A model generated the notes under the pieces. It was not told the origin of the DNA. It searched no databases and saw only the letters and a list, made by a program, of their open reading frames with translations. 64,000 nt of DNA, taken from NCBI RefSeq assembly GCF_016741815.1, contig NZ_JAERRJ010000009.1:1-64000 (forward strand). The letters are read 5' to 3'. A program made the translations under genes and the position numbers. How positions within the stretch are numbered: position 1 is the stretch's first letter; each line of letters starts with the position of its first letter. This document shows, in pieces, positions 33,739 through 42,378 of the stretch. Source of the stretch: Nocardia acididurans. GTDB lineage: Bacteria > Actinomycetota > Actinomycetes > Mycobacteriales > Mycobacteriaceae.

Positions 33739-35307
33739 ATGGCTACATCAGAGGTGACCGAATCCACCGGTGAGGGTGGTTTCACGCACCGGCAGATCAT
33801 GGTGATTCTCAGTGGTCTGCTGCTCGGCATTCTGCTCGCGGCCCTCGATCAGACCATTGTGTCGACGGCCATCCGCACCATCGCCGATGATCTCGACGGT
33901 TACGCGCTACAGGCTTGGGCCACAACGGCTTACCTGATCACCGCGACGCTGGCGACGCCGTTGTACGGGAAGCTCTCGGATATGTACGGGCGCAAGCCCT
34001 TCTATCTGGCGGCCATTTCGATATTCCTGGCGGGTTCGCTGCTGTGCACGTTCGCGCAATCCATGTACGAGCTGGCGGCCTGTCGCGCGGTGCAGGGGCT
34101 GGGCGCGGGCGGGCTCATGTCGCTGGCGCTCACGATTGTTGGCGATATCGTGAGCCCCCGCGAAAGGGCCAGGTATCAGGGCTATTTCCTGGCCGTGTTC
34201 GGCACCTCGAGTGTGCTCGGGCCGCTGCTGGGCGGTCTGTTCGCCGGGCAGGACAGCATTCTCGGGATTTCCGGGTGGCGCTGGGTGTTCCTGGTGAACG
34301 TGCCGCTGGGCCTGTTCGCGCTGCTGGTGGTCTCGCGGGTGCTGCGACTGCCGAGACCGGTGAGATCCCGTGACCGCGTGGACTATTGGGGTGCGCTGGT
34401 GTTGGCGCTGGGCATCACGCCGCTGCTGATCGTCGCCGAGCAGGGTCGTGAATGGGGCTGGGGGAGTGCGCGTTCGGTGTGCTGCTACCTCATCGGCGGG
34501 GTCGCGGTGCCGGCGTTCCTCGCGATCGAGGCGAAACTCGGTGACGCGGCGTTGATTCCATTGCGCATCTTCCGGAACAGAACCTTCGCGCTGGGTGTGG
34601 TGATCTCGTTCGTGGTGGGCGCGGGCATGTTCGGTGGAATCCTGTTGATGCCACAGTATTTGCAGGTGGTGCGGGGTGCGAGCCCTGTGCTGGGCGGTTT
34701 GCAGATGATTCCGATGGTGCTCGGCATCATGATCGGCTCGATCATTTCCGGCCAATTGATCTCGCGCACCGGGCATTACCGCGTCTATACGATTCTCGGT
34801 GCGGCCATGATCACCCTCGGCCTGTTCCTGATGCACTATCTGCGCGCCGACACCGCGTTCTGGATCGTGGCCGCGTTCATGCTGTGCGTGGGATTCGGGC
34901 TCGGGAATCTCATGCAGCCGCTCATTCTCGCGCTGCAGAATACGTTGCCGCCCAAGGATATGGGTGTCTCCACCGGTGCCGCGACCTTCTTCCGGCAGAT
35001 CGGCGGCACGCTGGGCGCAGCGGTGTTCCTGTCGATCCTGTTCACCCGGCTCGCACCCGAGATCGAGTCGGAACTCGTTGCGGCGGGGCAGAATCCGGAC
35101 GGCGCGGAGCGGGTGCTCGTCGACAGCTCGGTGATCCAGCAGTTGAATCCGGCGCTGGCACAGCCGTTCCGGGCAGGTTTCGCGAACTCGCTGTCCACGG
35201 TGTTCCTGACCAGTTCGGCGGTGACCGCGGTGGCGCTGCTGCTGGTGCTCTTCTGGAAAGAGGTGCCGCTGCGCACCACCGCGGGACTCACCGCGCCGCG
35301 GGAGTAG
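33739..35307 (+). CDS. MFS drug exporter, DHA2 (14-TM) family
   Basis: A 522-residue EmrB/QacA-type proton-drug antiporter with about 14 membrane segments. Motif D1 ALDQTIVSTAI, motif A GKLSDMYGRKPFY and motif C-like VFGTSSVLGPLLGG are visible. Substrate unknown; the family exports hydrophobic drugs and lipids. No regulator is adjacent. ATG 33739 has GGAGG nearby upstream. Confidence 0.92.
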   Translation: MATSEVTESTGEGGFTHRQIMVILSGLLLGILLAALDQTIVSTAIRTIADDLDGYALQAWATTAYLITATLATPLYGKLSDMYGRKPFYLAAISIFLAGSLLCTFAQSMYELAACRAVQGLGAGGLMSLALTIVGDIVSPRERARYQGYFLAVFGTSSVLGPLLGGLFAGQDSILGISGWRWVFLVNVPLGLFALLVVSRVLRLPRPVRSRDRVDYWGALVLALGITPLLIVAEQGREWGWGSARSVCCYLIGGVAVPAFLAIEAKLGDAALIPLRIFRNRTFALGVVISFVVGAGMFGGILLMPQYLQVVRGASPVLGGLQMIPMVLGIMIGSIISGQLISRTGHYRVYTILGAAMITLGLFLMHYLRADTAFWIVAAFMLCVGFGLGNLMQPLILALQNTLPPKDMGVSTGAATFFRQIGGTLGAAVFLSILFTRLAPEIESELVAAGQNPDGAERVLVDSSVIQQLNPALAQPFRAGFANSLSTVFLTSSAVTAVALLLVLFWKEVPLRTTAGLTAPRE

Positions 35308-35316
35308 CGGGGGCTG

Positions 35317-35808
35317 TCAGTGGCCGCCCTGCTCCTTCAGCCGGGCGTACGCCTCGGTGACCAGGGTTTCGGCCTTCTCGCGGCCTTCCCAGCCCTCGAC
35401 CTTGACCCACTTGCCGGGCTCCAGGTCCTTGTAGCGCTCGAAGAAGTGCGCGATCTCCTTGCGCTGGAACTCCGGGATGTCCTCGACGTCCTGGATGTGA
35501 TCCCAGCGCTTGTCCTTGTTCGGGACCGCGACCAGCTTCTCGTCGGTGCCGGCCTCGTCGCTCATGATCAGCACGCCGACGGGACGGGCCTCGACCAGCA
35601 CGCCCGGGAACACGGGCTCGGGCAGCAGGACCATGCAGTCCAGCGGATCGCCGTCGCCGCCCAGGGTGTTCTCGATGTATCCGTAGTCGGCCGGGTACAT
35701 CATCGGGGTGTAGAGGTAGCGGTCCAGCCGCACCCGCCCGGTCTCGTGATCGACCTCGTACTTGTTGCGCTGACCCCGGGGGATCTCGATGGTGACGTCG
35801 AACTCCAC
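35317..35808 (-). CDS. ppa: Inorganic pyrophosphatase
   Basis: Family I soluble pyrophosphatase, 163 residues, hydrolysing PPi to two phosphates in the cytoplasm. The signature GDGDPLDCMVL and the metal/phosphate residues of NKYEVDHETG and YPADYGYIENT are intact. It diverges from dacB, the arrangement of Rv3628/Rv3627c. Confidence 0.97.
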   Translation of the reverse strand: MEFDVTIEIPRGQRNKYEVDHETGRVRLDRYLYTPMMYPADYGYIENTLGGDGDPLDCMVLLPEPVFPGVLVEARPVGVLIMSDEAGTDEKLVAVPNKDKRWDHIQDVEDIPEFQRKEIAHFFERYKDLEPGKWVKVEGWEGREKAETLVTEAYARLKEQGGH

Positions 35809-35962
35809 GTCATCTCCTTCTTCGTTGGCCTATGGCTGCCGACTCGCCAGCTCGTTCTGAGGAACGACTGCGCAACGAGGATAGTGTGGACGGCGGGCGC
35901 ATGGGTTCGGCAGGGACGCCCGGGGCATTCCCCTGCCACAGGTATCAGGGAGACAGCTGCAC

Positions 35963-37399
35963 GTGGCAGGCGGGAACAAGCAGAACATCGGGGGTCTGGA
36001 AGCCAAGCGACGGCGGCGCACCTGGATTGTCGTGACATCCGCGCTGGTCGTGGTGGCGGTCGCGGCCACCGCCGTGGTGCTCACCGTGAAACCGTGGACC
36101 GAGGAGTTCAAGCACGGGGGATTGACCGTCGCCGCGCCGCCCTCGCCGGTGAAGGCCCTGCCGCAGGTGCAGCCCGCGCCCTCGACCGCGCCGGTGCCCA
36201 GTAAGGCGGGGCTCGCGGCCGCGCTGGCCGGGGTCGCCGCCAATCCCGATCTCGGGGTGTTCGCGGCCTCGGTGTCCGACGGCGAGACCGGCGAGGTGCT
36301 GTGGACCCTCGATGCCGACAAGCCGCAGATTCCGGCATCCAATGCGAAGGTCGTGCTCACCGCGGCCGCGCTGCTCGCCCTGCCGCCGGACCACCGGGTG
36401 ACCACGAAGGTGGTGACCGGGTCCGCGCCCGGCGAGCTGGTGCTCGTGGGTGGTGGCGACCCGACCATCACCAATCAGCCGGACGGCAAGGGCTACTACC
36501 CGGACGGGCCGCGGCTGTCGGATCTGGTGGCGCAGATCAAGAATTCGGGTAGGCCGGTCGACAGCATCGTGGTCGACACCTCGCTGTACTCGGGCTCGAA
36601 TATGGCGCAGGGCTGGGACTTCCGGGATGTCGCGGGCGGTTCCATCGCGCCCATCGACCCGGTGATGATCGACGGCGGGCGGCTCGAACCACTGGTCGAG
36701 TATTCGCCGCGCACCGAGACTCCCGCGGTGGACGCCGGTCGGCAGCTGGCGGTGGCCCTGGGCATCGATCCGGCCCGCGTGCGGCTGGGGAACGCGCCGC
36801 AGGGTTCCACGCAGGTGGCGGCCGTGCGGTCCGCGCCGCTGAAGGATCGGCTGCGCGACATGATGGTGCACTCCGACGATGTGCTCGCCGAGACCATCGC
36901 CCGCGAGATCGCGCAGGCCACCGGCAACGAGCTGTCCTTCGCGGGCGCGGTGACCGGCATCGTCGCCACCCTGCGGGCCGCCGGATTCGATATGACCGGT
37001 GTCACCCTGCTGGACGGCAGCGGGCTCTCGGTGGACGATCTGCTGCCGCCGCGGCTGCTCGACCACATCGTGGCCGTCGCCGCCCTGCCCAACACCACTG
37101 TGGGACAGGGTGATTCGCATGCCCCGGACCCGCTAGCCGACCTGCTCGACTACCTGCCCGTGGCCGGGGCGACCGGTTCGCTGGCAGGCCGCTACACGGT
37201 GCGCGATCGTGACGGTGCGGGCTGGGTTCGCGCCAAGACCGGAACTCTCGATGTGGCAAGCTCGTTGGTGGGATATGTGCTGGATCGCGATGGGCGCGTA
37301 CTCACTTTCGCGTTGATGTCGAACCAGCGGCTCCCGGAGGCGAGCCGCCCCGCGTTGGACGCCATCGCCGCCACACTGCGCAATTGCGGATGCTCCTGA
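35963..37399 (+). CDS. dacB: D-alanyl-D-alanine carboxypeptidase (PBP4/DacB type)
   Basis: Class C penicillin-binding protein, 478 residues. An N-terminal basic stretch (EAKRRRRTW) and one membrane segment (VTSALVVVAVAATAVVLTV) place it outside the membrane. The SxxK motif is SNAK (in IPASNAKVVLTA), the second motif is SDD in VHSDDVLAE (Asp in place of the usual Asn), and KTG is in RAKTGTL. It trims or cleaves peptidoglycan cross-links. GTG 35963 follows GGGAGA. Confidence 0.93.
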   Translation: MAGGNKQNIGGLEAKRRRRTWIVVTSALVVVAVAATAVVLTVKPWTEEFKHGGLTVAAPPSPVKALPQVQPAPSTAPVPSKAGLAAALAGVAANPDLGVFAASVSDGETGEVLWTLDADKPQIPASNAKVVLTAAALLALPPDHRVTTKVVTGSAPGELVLVGGGDPTITNQPDGKGYYPDGPRLSDLVAQIKNSGRPVDSIVVDTSLYSGSNMAQGWDFRDVAGGSIAPIDPVMIDGGRLEPLVEYSPRTETPAVDAGRQLAVALGIDPARVRLGNAPQGSTQVAAVRSAPLKDRLRDMMVHSDDVLAETIAREIAQATGNELSFAGAVTGIVATLRAAGFDMTGVTLLDGSGLSVDDLLPPRLLDHIVAVAALPNTTVGQGDSHAPDPLADLLDYLPVAGATGSLAGRYTVRDRDGAGWVRAKTGTLDVASSLVGYVLDRDGRVLTFALMSNQRLPEASRPALDAIAATLRNCGCS

Positions 37400-37406
37400 C
37401 GGGTGG

Positions 37407-38525
37407 ATGAACATGACCGGACCCGAACACCATTCGGCCCACGCGGATCAGCCGGGCGGCGGTGAATTGCTGGTGAGCGAGCCGCGTAAGAAGGGGCCCG
37501 GCCTCACCGGATCCGTCGACTGGAATCTCGCCGCCCGCACCGGTGCGGCGCTGGTGCCCGCCGGGCCGCGCGTCACCCGGTATTCGGCCGAGCAGGCGGT
37601 CCTCGAGCTGGCCGAGGCGTCCAAGCGGGCCGAGGGGCCGGTGCGTGAGGTCAGCCGGTTGATCGATGATTCCCCGGTGCCCGATGCCCGGGTCGTGGAC
37701 CGGCCGGGCTGGATTCAGGCCGCCGCGGACTCCATGGCGCAGCTCACCGGCACCGGCGCGGAGTCGGGGCAGGGAAGGTTCGTCGGGAAGCCGGCGGGCG
37801 TGCAGGCGGGCGCGATGCTGGCCTTCCTGTCGACGGCGATCCTCGGGCAGTACGACCCGTTCAGCGGTCCCGACGGCACGTTGCTGCTGGTCGCGCCCAA
37901 CATCATGGCGGTGGAACGCGCACTCGGCGTGCCGCCCAGCGACTTTCGACTATGGGTGTGCCTGCACGAGGTCACCCATCGCGTGCAGTTCTCCTCCGCG
38001 CCGTGGCTGGCGGAGTACATGCGCACCAATGTCGACACCCTCGGCGAGGTCGGCGACGAGCCGCTGGCCGATATGCTCGGCCGCCTGGTCGAGGCGGTGC
38101 GTGACCGCCGACGCGGTATCGAGGATCCGGCGGGCGGCGTGATCGGCCTGCTGCGCGCCACCCAGCCCGAGGCCCAGCGCGACGCCCTGGACCGGCTGCT
38201 CATGCTCGGCACGCTGCTCGAAGGCCACGCCGACCACATCATGGACGCGGTCGGCCCCGCCGTCGTGCCCTCGGTGACCCGCATCCGCGCCGCCTTCGAC
38301 CAGCGTCGCAAGCGCCCCGCCAACCCGGTGCAGCGACTGCTGCGCGCGCTGCTCGGCATGGACGCGAAGATCGCGCAGTACGTGCGCGGCAAGAAGTTCG
38401 TGGACGAAGTGGTGGCGACGGTCGGCATGGACGCGTTCAACACGGTCTGGACCGACAGCGAAACCCTGCCCCGCACAGACGAAATCAACGATCCGCAACG
38501 CTGGGTGACGCGCGTCCTGGGCTGA
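37407..38525 (+). CDS. Zinc-dependent metalloprotease, DUF2342 family
   Basis: A 372-residue protein with the zinc motif HEVTHRVQF near residue 190 and the family region FVGKPAGVQAGAMLAFLS. Actinobacterial members (Rv3626c) were once called F420-biosynthesis-associated; the activity is untested. It starts eight bases after dacB and precedes tilS, probably as one operon. Confidence 0.88.
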   Translation: MNMTGPEHHSAHADQPGGGELLVSEPRKKGPGLTGSVDWNLAARTGAALVPAGPRVTRYSAEQAVLELAEASKRAEGPVREVSRLIDDSPVPDARVVDRPGWIQAAADSMAQLTGTGAESGQGRFVGKPAGVQAGAMLAFLSTAILGQYDPFSGPDGTLLLVAPNIMAVERALGVPPSDFRLWVCLHEVTHRVQFSSAPWLAEYMRTNVDTLGEVGDEPLADMLGRLVEAVRDRRRGIEDPAGGVIGLLRATQPEAQRDALDRLLMLGTLLEGHADHIMDAVGPAVVPSVTRIRAAFDQRRKRPANPVQRLLRALLGMDAKIAQYVRGKKFVDEVVATVGMDAFNTVWTDSETLPRTDEINDPQRWVTRVLG

Positions 38526-38648
38526 GCGCTCACGAACCCGTCGAAGCCGGGCACGCTGAGAGCGGAATCCACTGCTGCCAATCAACTGGGAGCGCGATGT
38601 CGCGCTGGGAGCGCGGTGCCCGCCGCCGCCGCGTGACACGATCGGGGG

Positions 38649-39656
38649 GTGAACGATCGACCCCGGCTGCCGGAGACGCGCGCCGCGCTGGAGATGCGGC
38701 GTGCCGTGCGCGCGTGGCTGGGCCGCTACGCACCCGGCGGTGTGGTGGCGGTGGCGCTGTCCGGTGGGGCCGATTCGCTGGCGTTGACCGCGACGGCCGT
38801 CGTCGAGGCCGAGGTGGTGGATGCGCTCGTCGTGGATCACGGGTTGCAGGAGGGGTCCGCGGCGGTCGCGGCCGCGGCGGCTGCCGCGGCTCTGCGGCTG
38901 GGGTGTCGTTCGGCGCGGGTGCTGACGGTGGCGGTCGGCCGCGCGGGTGGTCTCGAAGCGGCGGCGCGGCGGGCGCGGTACGCGGCGCTGGACGCCGCGC
39001 GCGGGGGCGTGCCGGTTCTGCTCGGCCACACCCTCGACGATCAGGCCGAAACAGTGCTGCTCGGTTTGGGGCGGGGTTCCGGTGGCAGGTCGATCCAGGG
39101 CATGGCCGAGTTCGCCGAGCCGTGGGGTCGCCCGCTGCTCGGTGTGCGGCGGAGCGTGGCCCGGCAGCTGTGCGCGGATCTGGGTGTCGAGCCGTGGGAG
39201 GACCCGCACAACAGTGCGCCCGAGTTCACCCGGGTGCGCCTGCGGTCGGAGGTGCTGCCGCTGCTGGAGGAGGTGCTCGGTGGCGGGGTCGCCGGCGCGC
39301 TGGCTCGTACCGCCGCGCAGCTGCGCGAGGACGGCGTCCTCCTCGATGCGCTCGCCGGAAAGTTGCTGGCTGCCGCCCGCGATGGCAGCGCGCTGGATCT
39401 CGAGACGCTCGCCACTGCGGACCCGGCGCTGCGGCGGCGCGTCATTCGCGCGTGGTTGCTCGAGGGTGGCGCAAAATCATTGACGGACAGCAACTTACGG
39501 GCCGTCGAAGCGCTGGTCACGGATTGGCGGGGGCAGGGCGGGGTGGCCGTGGGTGGTTCGGCCGGTGGGAGCAGGTTGGTTGCCGCGCGGGAACATGGCA
39601 GGCTCATACTGGGTCCGGAGCAGTCCGCGCCCGGGTTGGATGGACACCATCACTGA
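38649..39656 (+). CDS. tilS: tRNA(Ile)-lysidine synthase
   Basis: PP-loop ATPase of 335 residues that attaches lysine to C34 of tRNA-Ile(CAU). The PP-loop is ALSGGADSLALT; the second family region is GHTLDDQAETVLLGLGRGSG. Actinobacterial TilS lacks the long C-terminal domain, consistent with this length. GTG 38649. Its end overlaps or abuts hpt. Confidence 0.94.
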   Translation: MNDRPRLPETRAALEMRRAVRAWLGRYAPGGVVAVALSGGADSLALTATAVVEAEVVDALVVDHGLQEGSAAVAAAAAAAALRLGCRSARVLTVAVGRAGGLEAAARRARYAALDAARGGVPVLLGHTLDDQAETVLLGLGRGSGGRSIQGMAEFAEPWGRPLLGVRRSVARQLCADLGVEPWEDPHNSAPEFTRVRLRSEVLPLLEEVLGGGVAGALARTAAQLREDGVLLDALAGKLLAAARDGSALDLETLATADPALRRRVIRAWLLEGGAKSLTDSNLRAVEALVTDWRGQGGVAVGGSAGGSRLVAAREHGRLILGPEQSAPGLDGHHH

Positions 39657-39672
39657 AGGGAAACCCACGCAC

Positions 39673-40230
39673 GTGTACGGGGACGACATCGCGTCGGTGC
39701 TGATCAGCGAAGACCAGATCGCGGAAAAGATCGACGAGATCGCGGACTTGGTTGCCAAGCGGTATCCGGCCGGGGCTCCCGAGGGCGACCTGCTGCTGGT
39801 GGGCGTGCTCAAGGGCGCCATCTTCTTCATGACGGATCTGGCCAAGCGGCTCACCATTCCGACCCAGATGGAGTTCATGGCGGTCTCCTCCTACGGGTCC
39901 TCGACGTCCTCCTCGGGCGTCGTGCGGATCATGAAGGATCTCGACAAGGACATCGCGGGCCGCAATGTGCTGATCGTCGAGGACATCATCGACTCCGGTC
40001 TCACGCTGTCGTGGCTGCTGCGCAACCTGAAGAGCCGCAATCCCGCGTCGCTCGAGGTCGTGACCCTGCTGCGCAAGCCCGACGCGCTGCGCACCCAGGT
40101 GGATGTCATGCACGTGGGCTTCGACATCCCGAACGAGTTCGTGGTCGGCTACGGCCTGGACTACGCCGAGCGCTACCGCGATCTGCCGTACATCGGCACT
40201 CTCGACCCGAAGGTCTACGGGGGTAAGTAG
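39673..40230 (+). CDS. hpt: Hypoxanthine(-guanine) phosphoribosyltransferase
   Basis: Purine salvage enzyme of 185 residues joining PRPP to hypoxanthine or guanine. The PRPP loop is LIVEDIIDSGLTLSWL, and the flexible loop is SSYGSSTSSSGVV, highly conserved in mycobacteria. GTG 39673 is preferred for its GAAGGGA ribosome site; ATG 39640, inside tilS, is the alternative. ftsH usually follows within a few genes but here lies 20 kb away. Confidence 0.94.
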   Translation: MYGDDIASVLISEDQIAEKIDEIADLVAKRYPAGAPEGDLLLVGVLKGAIFFMTDLAKRLTIPTQMEFMAVSSYGSSTSSSGVVRIMKDLDKDIAGRNVLIVEDIIDSGLTLSWLLRNLKSRNPASLEVVTLLRKPDALRTQVDVMHVGFDIPNEFVVGYGLDYAERYRDLPYIGTLDPKVYGGK

Positions 40231-40621
40231 CACCCGCCCGGGCCGCGTCCCGAGGGCGTTCTCGAAGCCGTCTGCCGAGTCCGGCGGGCGGCTTTCGGCT
40301 TGTGTGTGACGAAACTCACTGATGCTGTTCAGTCCTTCGTGCGAAGGTTGCCGGGTGCTGTTGCTGGAAATCCGCGCGGCCGCCGGGCGGCATCCGGCCG
40401 GTCAGGGGCGTGGTCTGGGTTACTGCTGGTCAGCTGACCTTATGAGTCCGGCGTGGGCGGTTCACGGCATTGGCCAGGAATTCGCGGATCCGGTTACAGG
40501 AATGTTTCCGGGAAGCCCTATGCTGTCTGCAACAAACCTGACGGCTGTTTTAAACCCGGATAGCAAACTTTCGGGTCGGATACGGCTGGAAATTCAAGAC
40601 CGATTCTGATAGCAAGGGGCT
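40231..40621. other. Gap after hpt with terminator hairpin
   Basis: 391 bases. A 13-base stem with two G-T pairs (40265-40277 with 40282-40294, loop AGTC) probably ends the hpt transcript. The stretch 40490-40615 is comparatively AT-rich and likely holds the promoter of the LysR gene. A 95-codon frame here has no coding character. Confidence 0.5.
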
Positions 40622-41530
40622 ATGGACCCGCATTTGCGCGACCTGCGGTATTTCGTCGCCGTCGCTGAGGAACTTCATTTCACGAACGCCGCCCAGCGGC
40701 TGCACATCGCACAACCCACCCTGTCACGGCAGATCCGCCAGCTGGAGCGTCAGCTGGATGTCGTGCTGTTCGACCGCAACCAGCGCAGTGTGGCTCTGAC
40801 CGTCGCGGGCAAGGAACTGCTCGAGGGCGCCCGCAAGATCCTGGAACTCTGGGAGGTCACCAATGTGGCCCTCCAGGAGGCGGGCGAGGTGCTGCGCGTC
40901 GGCATCCAGTCCTCCATCGGGCGCGGGCTGATCACCGACCTGGAGTCGGCCAGCGGGCATCGGCTCGCCCTGCACTCCGCGTCCTGGACCGACCCGTCCT
41001 CCGGCCTGGCCGGGCGGCAGGCGGACCTGGCCCTCATGTGGCTGCCGGTACCCGACACCAGCCGCTACCGCTGGCAGGTGCTGCGCACCGAGCCGCGCTG
41101 GGTGCTGCTGCCGGAGAACCACGCCCTGGCCAACCAGGAGACCATCGACTTCGCGGACCTCGCGGACGAGCCGTTCATCGCCATGCCCGCCGAAGCCGGT
41201 GCGGCCCGCGACTTCTGGCTCGGCGCGGACTCCCGTTCCGGCCGGCAGGCCAAGATCGGCGCGGAAGCGGCCACGGCCGAAGAGCGCCTCGAAGCCGTCA
41301 GCCTCGGCCTGGGCGTCTGCCTCCTCGCGGAGAACAACGTGCCCATGTACCGCTGGCCCGGTCTCACCGCCCGCCCCGTCACCGGCCTCGCCCCGTGCGA
41401 GCTGGCCGTGGCCTGGCGCGCGGACGACGACCGCCCGACCATCCTCGAATTCGCGGCCCGCGTGCTCGACGGTGGATTCGCGGACAACCGGGAGCTCCCT
41501 CGCGTCTCCGAGGCCGCGGCGCACGTCTGA
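40622..41530 (+). CDS. LysR-family transcriptional regulator
   Basis: A 302-residue LysR regulator: N-terminal winged helix (LRYFVAVAEELHFTNAAQRL, then QPTLSRQIRQLERQL) and a C-terminal ligand-binding domain. Neither neighbour is divergent, so its target is not obvious; it may act elsewhere. ATG 40622 follows AAGGGG. It is the first gene of the variable segment between hpt and ftsH. Confidence 0.9.
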   Translation: MDPHLRDLRYFVAVAEELHFTNAAQRLHIAQPTLSRQIRQLERQLDVVLFDRNQRSVALTVAGKELLEGARKILELWEVTNVALQEAGEVLRVGIQSSIGRGLITDLESASGHRLALHSASWTDPSSGLAGRQADLALMWLPVPDTSRYRWQVLRTEPRWVLLPENHALANQETIDFADLADEPFIAMPAEAGAARDFWLGADSRSGRQAKIGAEAATAEERLEAVSLGLGVCLLAENNVPMYRWPGLTARPVTGLAPCELAVAWRADDDRPTILEFAARVLDGGFADNRELPRVSEAAAHV

Positions 41531-41607
41531 GTGCCGTGAGCGGCGGCACCGTGTCGGAGGTGGTGCCGCCACGCGATGAGCGCGCGTGCGCGCGAAGACC
41601 GGAAAAC

Positions 41608-41655
41608 GATGCCGCCCGGCCTGTTTCGACAGGCCGGGCGGCATCGCTGTTTTTC
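41608..41655. terminator. Strong bidirectional terminator
   Basis: A perfect 17-base stem (41608-41624 with 41629-41645) closed by a TTCG loop, followed by GCTGTTTTTCC on the plus strand and preceded by GAAAAC, which reads as a T-run on the minus strand. It separates the convergent LysR and TetR genes. Confidence 0.92.
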
Positions 41656-41704
41656 CAGGGCGTGCGCGTCGTTCCAGCCCGCTGAGTCGGAATCCGCCGC
41701 GGTG

Positions 41705-42268
41705 TCAGCGCTGCCCGAGGAGATAGCGCTGCACGGTGGGGCCGAGCCAGGCGATGACCTCCTCGGGGGTCATCGCGGCCACGGGTGGCAGGGCGAGGAT
41801 GTAGCGGCACAGGGCCAGGCCGAGCATCTGGGTGCCGACCAGTCCCGCGCGGGTCGCGGCCTCGGCCGGATCGACGCTGCGTGACAGCAGCATCGGCATC
41901 ACCTGGCCGCTGAAGATGGCGCGCATCTTGTCGGCCGCGCCCTCGTTGGTGACGGCCGCGCGCAGCAGGGCGGGCAGGGTTTCGTCGGATTCCCAGCGGT
42001 GGACCGCGAAGGTCACCAGGGCCGTGCCCAGTTCGGCTTCCGGGGTGGCGTCGAAATTCGGTAGCTGCAGATCGAATTCGGCGGCGAGGGCGAAGAGTTT
42101 GTCCTTGGAGCCGAAGTAGCGCATGACCATGGCCGGGTCGATCTCCGCGTCGGCGGCGATGGCCCGGATGGTGGCGCGGTCGTAGCCGTCGCGGGCGAAG
42201 CGTTCCCGGGCGGCGGCGAGGATCGCGGCGCGCGTGGTATCGGACCTCCGGGTTCGTTCCGTCGTCAT
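41705..42268 (-). CDS. TetR-family transcriptional repressor
   Basis: A 187-residue TetR protein. The DNA-binding helix-turn-helix is in ILAAARERFARDGYDRATIRAIA and VMRYFGSKDKLF. ATG 42268 gives a short basic N-terminus. It diverges from the FAD monooxygenase, and the intergenic DNA carries four palindromic 14-mers; it most likely represses itself and the monooxygenase. Confidence 0.92.
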   Translation of the reverse strand: MTTERTRRSDTTRAAILAAARERFARDGYDRATIRAIAADAEIDPAMVMRYFGSKDKLFALAAEFDLQLPNFDATPEAELGTALVTFAVHRWESDETLPALLRAAVTNEGAADKMRAIFSGQVMPMLLSRSVDPAEAATRAGLVGTQMLGLALCRYILALPPVAAMTPEEVIAWLGPTVQRYLLGQR

Positions 42269-42269
42269 G

Positions 42270-42352
42270 TCAACGAGTGTAGGCCAACAAGTGTTGACCA
42301 ACCGGCGGGGTGGGCTTACGCTTGTCAACAAGCGTTGGCCAACACATGTTGG
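42270..42352. promoter_or_regulatory. Four TetR-type operator palindromes in two tandem pairs
   Basis: The 14-mers are at 42270-42283 (TCAACGAGTGTAGG), 42284-42297 (CCAACAAGTGTTGA), 42325-42338 (TCAACAAGCGTTGG) and 42339-42352 (CCAACACATGTTGG). Sites within each pair are directly adjacent. All fit YCAACR-NN-YGTTGR-like dyads; the last is perfect. They cover the divergent promoters. Confidence 0.85.
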
Positions 42353-42378
42353 CAATCTTGAAAGCGTTGGAGGACATG

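Noticed and set aside
33424..33773. Short frames between the crotonase and MFS genes
   Set aside because: They translate the dispersed repeat units and have no independent support.
40322..40609. 95-codon frame upstream of the LysR gene
   Set aside because: No ribosome site, mixed codon usage and no recognisable domain; probably promoter DNA.
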